From NCBI GenBank assembly GCA_946187365.1, contig CAMHRD010000077.1, forward strand, positions 1 through 6,000: 6,000 nucleotides of DNA. The letters run 5' to 3'. The notes beneath the pieces are model-generated. The model worked only from the letters and a program-made list of their open reading frames with translations, searched no databases and was not told the origin of the DNA. The stretch is from an uncultured Bacteroidales bacterium (GTDB lineage: Bacteria; Bacteroidota; Bacteroidia; Bacteroidales; UBA932). The position numbers and the translations under genes were made by a program. Each line of letters opens with the position of its first letter. Position 1 is the first letter of the stretch. Below are positions 1-5,126 of the stretch, one piece after another.

Positions 1-1
1 C

Positions 2-742
2 CTGGCCTCCCAATACGGAAAGGAGTGCTGCACTTTGATAATTTCAGAACTTGCTCTGAATGTTCCCAATCTTCAGATTATAAGCGGACTGGCAATGGGT
101 ATAGACAGCTGCGCCCACCTTGCGGCACTTGATAACTCTTTGGAAACCTTTGCGGTGCTCCCCTGCGGAATAGATCAGATTTACCCTGCATCCAACAGAG
201 ATATGGCTGTGAGAATATTGCAGCAGGGGGGAGTTCTGACTGAGTATCCCAGAGGAACCAAGCCGCTGAGGTTTAATTTTTTACAGCGAAACCGCATTAT
301 TGCGGGAATGAGTGACGCACTCCTGGTTGCGGAGAGCAGGGTAAGCGGCGGTTCAATGAGTACGGTGGAGTATGCATCGGGGTACGGAAGAGACATCTTT
401 GCTGTACCGGCAAGAATGAACGATGCCAATTCCTACGGCTGCAACTATCTTATAAACAAGAACGTTGCACAGTTGGTGCTCAATGGAAACTCCATTGTAA
501 ACTCAATGGGGTGGGCTAAAGACAAGATATCAGATATTCTTCAGCAGCCATCTCTCTTTTCCTCTACCCGGGAGTTGAAGGCAAAATTATTACTATCTTT
601 ATCATTTGTTAAAGGAACGGATGAAGAGACAATTATTGGGGAGAGCGGAGCTGAGGTAGGAGATGTAAGTCTTGCTCTGCTGGAGTTGGAACTGGAGGGG
701 AAGATACGCAAGGTTGCCTCAGGAGGATGGATTAAATGTTAA
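2..742 (+). CDS. dprA: DNA-processing protein DprA (5'-truncated)
   Basis: This is the C-terminal part of DprA, a cytoplasmic protein that binds incoming single-stranded DNA and loads RecA during natural transformation. The reading frame is open from the window's first full codon at position 2, and residues such as ASQYGKE before the TTG at 35 match the family, so the gene starts upstream and 35 is not the true start. The Rossmann-like core is clear: SGLAMGIDSCAH (83-118), then the conserved block VLPCGIDQIYPASNR, then NFLQRNRIIAGMSDALLVAE and GGSMSTVEYA, and finally the FAVPA strand. After about position 570 comes a winged-helix-like tail ending GGWIKC, as in many long DprA proteins. It ends 19 bp before the tatD-like gene, so the two are probably co-transcribed. 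Identification is by motif. Whether the organism is transformable cannot be judged from here. Confidence 0.95.
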   Translation: MASQYGKECCTLIISELALNVPNLQIISGLAMGIDSCAHLAALDNSLETFAVLPCGIDQIYPASNRDMAVRILQQGGVLTEYPRGTKPLRFNFLQRNRIIAGMSDALLVAESRVSGGSMSTVEYASGYGRDIFAVPARMNDANSYGCNYLINKNVAQLVLNGNSIVNSMGWAKDKISDILQQPSLFSSTRELKAKLLLSLSFVKGTDEETIIGESGAEVGDVSLALLELELEGKIRKVASGGWIKC

Positions 743-761
743 ATGTTTGTTATTAAGAGAA

Positions 762-1541
762 TTGGAAAAGTTACGTTTCATAGATACCCACACTCATCCA
801 TACGATGAGGCCTTTGATGAGGACCGCACTCAGGCTCTTCAGAGAGCTCTTGATGCAGGAGTGGAGAGGTGGATATTCCCGGGCATAGACTCCTCTACCT
901 ACAAGTGTCAGAGGGAGTTGGCTCTCTCCTACAAGGGCACTGCCTTTATGGCAATGGGACTCCATCCAACATCAGTCTCTGCAAACTGGAAAGAGGAGTT
1001 GGAGTTTGCCCTAAAGAAACTGGAAGAGGACGGTGACTATGTTGCCGTGGGAGAGATAGGACTAGACGGTTACTGGAGCCGCGAGTTTATGGAGCAGCAG
1101 AAGCAAGTGCTTGAGGCTCAGTTGGATTACGCTGTTTCAAAATCTCTGCCGGTAATTATCCATGAGAGGAGCACTACGGAGGAGATGCTGGATCTGATGG
1201 AAAAGTACCGCGGAAAACTGACCGGAGTATTCCACGCATTTACCGGCAGCATAGAGACTTACAGACGCATTCACCGCTTGGGCGGGTTTAAGGTTGGAAT
1301 AGGAGGAGTGGTAACCTTTAAGAATGCTGGAGTGGCTAAGACGGTGGTGGATATTCCGCTTGAGGAGATTCTGCTGGAGACGGATTCCCCTTGGCTTACG
1401 CCTGCACCGCACCGCGGCACAAGAAATGAGAGTTCCTACATTCCGCTGATAGCAAGTAAGATAACGGAGTGTAAAAATGTATCGCTGAGCGAGGTGGCAG
1501 CCGTTACCACCCGCAATGCAGAGGAGCTGTTTAAGTTGTAA
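762..1541 (+). CDS. TatD-family metal-dependent hydrolase
   Basis: This predicted cytoplasmic TatD-type deoxyribonuclease/hydrolase belongs to the amidohydrolase-like TIM-barrel superfamily. Family members are metal-dependent DNases, often 3'-5' exonucleases. All metal-site motifs are present in order: FIDTHTHPYDEAF near the N-terminus (HxH), AMGLHP, VGEIGLDGYW (bridging Glu), VIIHER (His), GVFHAFTGS (His), and LLETDSPWLTP (Asp). The chosen TTG start gives 259 residues, the usual family length, beginning LEKLRFIDTHTH. There is no ATG between the dprA stop and the HxH motif. Upstream TTG codons at 747 and 672 are open in frame but add residues with no family likeness, and 672 would overlap dprA by 71 bp. 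It lies 19 bp after dprA and 16 bp before the asparaginase gene. The family is certain, the exact substrate is not, and the start is the weakest part of the call. Confidence 0.93.
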   Translation: MEKLRFIDTHTHPYDEAFDEDRTQALQRALDAGVERWIFPGIDSSTYKCQRELALSYKGTAFMAMGLHPTSVSANWKEELEFALKKLEEDGDYVAVGEIGLDGYWSREFMEQQKQVLEAQLDYAVSKSLPVIIHERSTTEEMLDLMEKYRGKLTGVFHAFTGSIETYRRIHRLGGFKVGIGGVVTFKNAGVAKTVVDIPLEEILLETDSPWLTPAPHRGTRNESSYIPLIASKITECKNVSLSEVAAVTTRNAEELFKL

Positions 1542-1557
1542 AGAGAAGAATAGAGAT

Positions 1558-2592
1558 ATGAAAAGGAAAATTTTGATGATTTATACCGGTGGAACCATCG
1601 GGATGAAGCAAGACGAAAAGTCACTGGCACTTGTGCCGGTAGATATCAGCCAGATTCAGGAGGAGGTGCCGGAACTGAAAAAGTTCGGTTACAGTATAGA
1701 CACCTATTCCTTTGATCCGGTGATAGATTCCAGTGATATAACGCCGGAGTTCTGGGTGAATCTGTGCAACCTCATTAAGAAGAACTACGAGAAGTATGAC
1801 GGTTTTGTGATTCTGCACGGCACTGATACTATGTCATATACGGCATCTGCTCTCAGCTTTATGATGGAAGATCTGGCAAAGCCGGTGGTGCTTACCGGAA
1901 GCCAACTCCCTGTGGGAATGCTCAGAACGGACGGCAAGGAGAACATAATTTCTTCCATTGAGATTGCGGCGGCGGTGGACGAGACGGGCCACGCTATGGT
2001 GCCTGAGGTCTGCATTTACTTTGAGAGTCAGCTCTATAGGGGTAACCGTACCACCAAATATAACGCAGAAAACTTCCGCGCATTCCGCTCTGCCAACTAT
2101 CCGGTTCTGGCAGATGTGGGAATCCACATTAAGTTCAACCGCTCTCTGATTCACTATCCCGAGAGGTGGGACCTGCCGCTTAAACTGCGGACTAAGCTGG
2201 ACACCAATGTGGCAATACTAAAGATTTTCCCGGGCATCACGCCTGCTGCCATAGATGCGGTGATGGGAACCAAGGGGTGCCGCGCAGTGGTTCTGGAGAC
2301 CTTTGGCAGCGGAAACGCTCCAACCACCAAACAATTTGTCTCAACCATCAAAAAGTGGGTTAAGAAGGGGCTGATTGTGGTAAATGTGACTCAGTGTCAG
2401 GCAGGTAAGGTTGATATGGGAGCCTACGCCACCGGAGTTTCCTTAAGAGAGGCGGGAGTTGTGAGCGGTTATGACAGTACCACGGAAGCCACTCTATGCA
2501 AGCTTTTTGTACTTCTGGGACGCTACTCTTCCTCTGCGATGGTTAAGAAAGAGCTTCAGAAGTGCATCTGCGGGGAGATTTCAATAAAATAG
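1558..2592 (+). CDS. ansA: Type I (cytoplasmic) L-asparaginase
   Basis: This enzyme hydrolyses L-asparagine to L-aspartate and ammonia. The 344-residue product has both asparaginase threonine motifs: TGGTIG at residues 10-15 (nucleophile-loop Thr) and HGTDTM at 87-92 (second Thr and Asp). It also has TGSQLP at 113-118 and RGNRTTK ending at Lys167, which matches the catalytic Lys region of E. coli AnsA. The C-terminus (ATGVSLREAGVVSGYDSTTEA) resembles the type I group. There is no signal peptide, which points to the cytoplasmic type rather than the periplasmic type II. An in-frame ATG at 1516 overlaps the tatD-like gene and would add 14 Cys-containing residues unlike the family, so the ATG at 1558 is preferred. 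It follows the TatD gene by 16 bp and is probably the last gene of that transcript. Some archaeal-type relatives (GatD) share the fold, but the length and the missing GatD N-terminal domain argue against that. Confidence 0.95.
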   Translation: MKRKILMIYTGGTIGMKQDEKSLALVPVDISQIQEEVPELKKFGYSIDTYSFDPVIDSSDITPEFWVNLCNLIKKNYEKYDGFVILHGTDTMSYTASALSFMMEDLAKPVVLTGSQLPVGMLRTDGKENIISSIEIAAAVDETGHAMVPEVCIYFESQLYRGNRTTKYNAENFRAFRSANYPVLADVGIHIKFNRSLIHYPERWDLPLKLRTKLDTNVAILKIFPGITPAAIDAVMGTKGCRAVVLETFGSGNAPTTKQFVSTIKKWVKKGLIVVNVTQCQAGKVDMGAYATGVSLREAGVVSGYDSTTEATLCKLFVLLGRYSSSAMVKKELQKCICGEISIK

Positions 2593-2714
2593 GGAGGCGA
2601 GTATTACGGAGTCAAAATTTTTGCTAACTTGCACCTTGATTCAGCGACACGTTGAAACTTTAGAAAAATAATAACAGATAAACATTGTTTAATACTTTAA
2701 TCACAACAAAATTT
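2593..2714 (+). promoter_or_regulatory. exbB leader region with possible promoter and hairpin
   Basis: This 122-bp gap separates the asparaginase gene from exbB and is the likely place for the exb operon promoter. TAACTTGC at 2625-2632 resembles the Bacteroidota -7 element TAnnTTTG but lacks one T, and no TTTG-like -33 element sits at the usual distance upstream. A small hairpin lies just downstream at 2640-2656 (TTCAGCG, loop ACA, CGTTGAA, with one G-T pair). It is not followed by a T-run, so it is unlikely to be a terminator. I see no convincing terminator for ansA here, so read-through into exbB is possible. The last 50 bases before the start codon are A/T-rich with no Shine-Dalgarno site. 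Confidence 0.35.
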
Positions 2715-3524
2715 ATGAAAAAAATTTTCATGTTTTTGGCAGTTGCAGGCCTAATGGCTATCACTGCCCAGAACGCAGTAGCTCAGGATGAAGCACAGAC
2801 TGAGAATGCAACAGAGCAGGTAGCTCCAGCACCTCAGGAGGAAGTTCAGGCACCTGTTGATGAGCAGAACATTTTCAACCAGAAGTCTGACAAGCCTCTG
2901 TATCAGCAGATTAAGACTAAGTTCATTGAGGGAGGTCCTGCTTTCATGGTATGGGTTGTTCTCTGTCTTATCCTTGGTCTTGCAGTTGCAATTGAGAGAA
3001 TTATCTATCTCAGCATGGCAACAACAAACACCAACAAACTCATTGCTGACGTTGAGGATGCTCTTAAGACCGGTGGCGTTGAGAAAGCAAAGGAACTTTG
3101 CCGTAACACCCGTGGTCCTGTAGCTTCTATCTTCTATCAGGGTCTTGATCACTACAATGAGGGTCTTGCAAGTGTTGAGAAGAACATTACTGCATACGGT
3201 GGCGTTCAGATGGGTAGATTGGAGAGCGGTCTTTCCTGGATTGCTTTGTTCATTGCTCTTGCTCCTATGTTGGGATTCTTGGGAACAGTTGTTGGTATGG
3301 TTAGCGCATTCGATGCTATTGAGGCAGCCGGTGATATTTCTCCAACCGTTGTAGCTGGTGGTATTAAAGTGGCTTTGATTACAACCATTGCCGGTTTGAT
3401 CGTTGCCGTTATTCTTCAGATTTTCTACAACATCATTGTTGCAAAGATTGACTCTATTGTTAACTCAATGGAGGATGCTTCAATCAACTTCGTAGACGTA
3501 CTTACTAAATTCAATAATAAATAA
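2715..3524 (+). CDS. exbB: ExbB/TolQ/MotA-family proton channel with signal-peptide-like N-terminus
   Basis: This inner-membrane proton-channel subunit works with ExbD to turn the proton gradient into mechanical work, most likely for TonB-dependent outer-membrane transport. The product has 269 residues. Residues 1-24 look like a cleavable signal peptide (MKK, hydrophobic core, AVA then QDEA). Residues 25-58 form an Ala/Glu/Gln/Pro-rich acidic linker that should lie in the periplasm. Three membrane helices follow at about 76-98, 173-197 and 213-240, with a cytoplasmic domain between the first two. The family signature LGFLGTVVGMVSAF lies at 186-199, and GGIKVALITTIAG in the last helix carries the conserved Thr region. 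ATG 2715 is chosen because it opens the signal peptide. An in-frame TTG at 2685 only prepends ten unlikely residues. Codons are strongly biased to GGT, GCT, GTT and CTT, unlike the genes before it. TolQ is an alternative name, but nothing here indicates a Tol-Pal operon. Confidence 0.94.
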   Translation: MKKIFMFLAVAGLMAITAQNAVAQDEAQTENATEQVAPAPQEEVQAPVDEQNIFNQKSDKPLYQQIKTKFIEGGPAFMVWVVLCLILGLAVAIERIIYLSMATTNTNKLIADVEDALKTGGVEKAKELCRNTRGPVASIFYQGLDHYNEGLASVEKNITAYGGVQMGRLESGLSWIALFIALAPMLGFLGTVVGMVSAFDAIEAAGDISPTVVAGGIKVALITTIAGLIVAVILQIFYNIIVAKIDSIVNSMEDASINFVDVLTKFNNK

Positions 3525-3539
3525 TCAGTTCAAAGAGTT

Positions 3540-3953
3540 ATGAAGAACAAATCTTTGAAATTATTCTTTTATGTACTGCTGATTGTCTCTGTTGTCATTG
3601 GCCTTGCGTTCCTCTTCTTCAACGGCGATGAGAACAGGATGGTCTCTCCAATTCTCAATTGGGCGTACATCCTTCTGTTCATCGGAATAGTATTGGCGGT
3701 TGTTCTGCCTTTGTTTTTCCGCAGCGGAAGAGGTGGAAAGAAGACTCTTTGGGAACTGGTCATTTTGGTAGCAGTACTGTTGGTATCCTTCCTGCTCGCT
3801 TCAGGAAATGCGGTATCACTCTCTCCGAGTGTACCTGAGCCAACACACGGCACTTTAAAGATGACGGACACCGTCCTCATCACGTCTATTATACTGCTGG
3901 TTGGTGCTATTTTGGCAACAATCTTTGGCAGCTTGTTAAGGAAAAAGTCTTAA
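3540..3953 (+). CDS. Uncharacterised four-helix membrane protein of the exb operon
   Basis: I do not recognise a named family in this 137-residue protein. It has four predicted membrane helices at about residues 8-27, 37-60, 70-88 and 110-132. A short basic loop RSGRGGKK (61-68) separates the second and third helices, and the C-terminus RKKS is basic. By the positive-inside rule the N-terminus, the 61-68 loop and the C-terminus are cytoplasmic. The loops at about 28-36 and 89-109 (SLSPSVPEPTHG) are then periplasmic. There is no enzyme motif, no conserved charged residue within a helix, and no signal-peptide cleavage site. It starts 15 bp after exbB and ends 15 bp before the first exbD, so it is almost certainly co-transcribed and co-produced with the motor subunits. 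Because of that position, an accessory or assembly role in the ExbB-ExbD complex is the natural guess, but it is only an inference. Confidence 0.85.
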   Translation: MKNKSLKLFFYVLLIVSVVIGLAFLFFNGDENRMVSPILNWAYILLFIGIVLAVVLPLFFRSGRGGKKTLWELVILVAVLLVSFLLASGNAVSLSPSVPEPTHGTLKMTDTVLITSIILLVGAILATIFGSLLRKKS

Positions 3954-3968
3954 ATTTAGGTAAGTAAC

Positions 3969-4547
3969 ATGGCAAAGAAAACACCCGAGATCAATGCTTC
4001 CAGTCAGGCGGACATTGCGTTCTTGCTTTTGGTGTTCTTCCTGATTACCACAACAATGGATGTGGATAAAGGTCTTCAGAGGAAACTTCCTCCGATGCCG
4101 GAAGAGAATCAGCAGCAGGACGAGGTGAAGATCAACCGTAGAAACATTGTGGTTGTAAAAATCAACGCACAGGACAGAATTATGGTTGGTTCAAAACCTT
4201 CTGACGTTAGCGAGATCAAGGATCAGATAGTAGAGTTTTTGACCAACCCTAATGACGACCCTAACAAGCCTGAGAAGGAGGTTAAGTTCATCAAAGGATT
4301 GGGTAATTACGCTGTATCCAAAGGTGTGGTTTCATTGCAGAATGATAAGGGTACTTTGTACAACACGTACATTCAGGTTCAGAATGAGATTGTGAGAGCA
4401 ATCAATGAGATTCGAGACCAATTCTCAACCCAGCATTACGGCAAGAAATTCGCACAGTTGGACGAAGATCATCAGAAAATTGTCAAAGAGGCTGTACCTC
4501 AGAACATTTCAGAGGCAGAGCCTAAGGACGTTAAAGGTAAGAAGTAG
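3969..4547 (+). CDS. exbD: ExbD-family biopolymer transport protein, long form
   Basis: ExbD subunits sit inside the ExbB ring and carry the proton-accepting Asp at the start of their single membrane helix. Here that is Asp15 in SSQADIAFLLLVFFL, with the helix spanning about residues 14-30. A short cytoplasmic N-terminus precedes it and a periplasmic domain follows, beginning with the usual KLPPMPEE segment. At 192 residues it is longer than the roughly 130-145 typical of proteobacterial ExbD. The extra length comes from a hydrophilic stretch at about 92-118 (TNPNDDPNKPEKE) and a charged tail after about residue 150 ending PKDVKGKK. The block at 120-148 corresponds to the last helix-strand region of ordinary ExbD. 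The gene starts 15 bp after the four-helix protein and its stop overlaps the ribosome binding site of the second exbD. TolR is a related alternative. Without tolA, tolB or pal nearby, ExbD is the better name. Confidence 0.92.
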   Translation: MAKKTPEINASSQADIAFLLLVFFLITTTMDVDKGLQRKLPPMPEENQQQDEVKINRRNIVVVKINAQDRIMVGSKPSDVSEIKDQIVEFLTNPNDDPNKPEKEVKFIKGLGNYAVSKGVVSLQNDKGTLYNTYIQVQNEIVRAINEIRDQFSTQHYGKKFAQLDEDHQKIVKEAVPQNISEAEPKDVKGKK

Positions 4548-4549
4548 GA
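4544..4549 (+). promoter_or_regulatory. Shine-Dalgarno-like site overlapping the first exbD stop codon
   Basis: The sequence GTAGGAGGTAATT just before the ATG at 4557 contains AGGAGG, a perfect match to the anti-Shine-Dalgarno end of 16S rRNA, at 4546-4551. It overlaps the TAG stop of the preceding exbD and sits 5 bases before the start codon. It fixes the start of the second exbD. It stands out because the other starts in this window have only weak or no such site, as is usual in Bacteroidota. The span given here is approximate. Confidence 0.6.
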
Positions 4550-4556
4550 GGTAATT

Positions 4557-5018
4557 ATGGGAAGATTTAGAAAAAGTGGAAAAAAGAGTGCACCTGCAAT
4601 CAGCACTGCATCACTTCCGGACATTGTGTTCATGCTTTTGTTCTTCTTCATGATATCCACCTCTTTCCGTCAGACGGACAAGTTGGTTCAGGTTAAACTG
4701 CCTGCAGCAACTGAGAACGTCAAGCTTGAGAGAAAGGATTTGACATCCTATATCTATATAGGTTCTCCTATCCCTTCAAAACAGGCTCAGTACGGTACGG
4801 ATTCACGTATACAGCTGAACGACTCCTATAGGACAATCAATGAGATCCGTGACTTTATTGCATCAGAGAGAGAGTCACGCTCAGAGCAGGATAGAGCAGA
4901 GATGACTGTAGCTATCAAGGCTGATGAGAACGTCCGCATGGGTATCATTACAGATGTAAAGCAAGAACTCAGACGTTGTTCCGCCCTCAAGATTATGTAC
5001 GTTGCACGTCAGAAATAA
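4557..5018 (+). CDS. exbD: ExbD-family biopolymer transport protein, second copy
   Basis: This is a second ExbD of 153 residues, close to the usual family length. It has a very basic cytoplasmic N-terminus (GRFRKSGKK), then the proton-pathway Asp22 in SLPDIVFMLLFFFMIST, with the single membrane helix at about 19-36. The periplasmic domain opens with QVKLPAATENV and ends with VAIKADENVRMGIITDVKQE, the canonical ExbD fold ending. Compared with the first ExbD it lacks the long insert and C-terminal tail, and the two are clearly diverged, although both share an NEIRD segment in the periplasmic domain. It starts 9 bp after the first exbD stop and is the last gene before the terminator. The two proteins probably serve the same ExbB channel, possibly as a mixed dimer, which is an inference. 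No tonB follows it here. Confidence 0.93.
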   Translation: MGRFRKSGKKSAPAISTASLPDIVFMLLFFFMISTSFRQTDKLVQVKLPAATENVKLERKDLTSYIYIGSPIPSKQAQYGTDSRIQLNDSYRTINEIRDFIASERESRSEQDRAEMTVAIKADENVRMGIITDVKQELRRCSALKIMYVARQK

Positions 5019-5035
5019 TCTGAGGAGAATGATTC

Positions 5036-5071
5036 AAAAAAGCCGCGGCCAAATGGTCTGCGGCTTTTTTT
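5036..5071 (+). terminator. Intrinsic terminator of the exb operon
   Basis: A strong hairpin begins 17 bp after the last exbD stop. The outer stem pairs AAAAAAGCCGC (5036-5046) with GCGGCTTTTTT (5060-5070). It continues inward as GGCC against GGTCT with one G-T pair and one bulged T, closed by the loop AAAT (5051-5054). A run of seven T residues (5065-5071) follows the GC-rich part. The A-run on the left arm means it could also stop transcripts coming from the other strand, although no gene faces it here. Confidence 0.93.
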
Positions 5072-5095
5072 GTACCCTCATTTTTAGTACATTTG
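5069..5095 (+). promoter_or_regulatory. Bacteroidota-type promoter of the alkaline phosphatase gene
   Basis: TACATTTG at 5088-5095 is an exact match to the Bacteroidota -7 element TAnnTTTG. A TTTG at 5069-5072, formed by the end of the terminator T-run, could serve as the -33 element, but its 15-bp spacing is shorter than the usual 17-23. A start of transcription near 5101 would leave a leader of only about 25 bases before the ATG at 5127. The leader has no Shine-Dalgarno site. The -7 element overlaps the left arm of a 6-bp inverted repeat listed separately. Confidence 0.65.
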
Positions 5096-5107
5096 CATTT
5101 GATGTAC
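5087..5107. repeat. Inverted repeat GTACAT / ATGTAC over the phosphatase promoter
   Basis: GTACAT (5087-5092) and its exact reverse complement ATGTAC (5102-5107) are separated by 9 bases. The left arm lies in the -7 element and the right arm is at or just after the expected transcription start. This position suits a repressor operator, but six base pairs is short enough to arise by chance. It does not resemble the proteobacterial Pho box. Confidence 0.35.
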
Positions 5108-5126
5108 CAAACAAATTCACGTTGTT

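Noticed and set aside
1516..1557. Earlier ATG start for the asparaginase with an N-terminal CLSC motif
   Set aside because: It would overlap the tatD-like gene and add 14 residues unlike type I asparaginases. The ATG at 1558 gives the usual start just before the TGGTIG motif.
1834..2154. Open frame of 106 codons on the minus strand within the asparaginase gene
   Set aside because: It is fully opposite conserved asparaginase motifs and shows no family-like sequence or start context.
2640..2656. Hairpin as a terminator of the ansA transcript
   Set aside because: The stem is weak and is followed by ACTTTAGAAAA rather than a T-run, so it does not meet the pattern of an intrinsic terminator.
2751..3152. 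Open frame of 133 codons on the minus strand within exbB
   Set aside because: It lies entirely opposite a clear exbB coding sequence, encodes a Leu/Cys-rich product with no recognisable domain, and is best explained as a by-product of exbB codon bias.
3569..3883. Open frame of 104 codons on the minus strand opposite the four-helix protein
   Set aside because: The plus-strand frame has coherent membrane helices and operon spacing. The minus frame is a low-complexity Thr/Arg-rich shadow.
2715..5018. Tol-Pal or gliding-motility motor instead of an Exb motor
   Set aside because: No tolA, tolB, pal or gld-type genes are present. Two short single-helix ExbD proteins with one three-helix ExbB fit the Exb pattern better.
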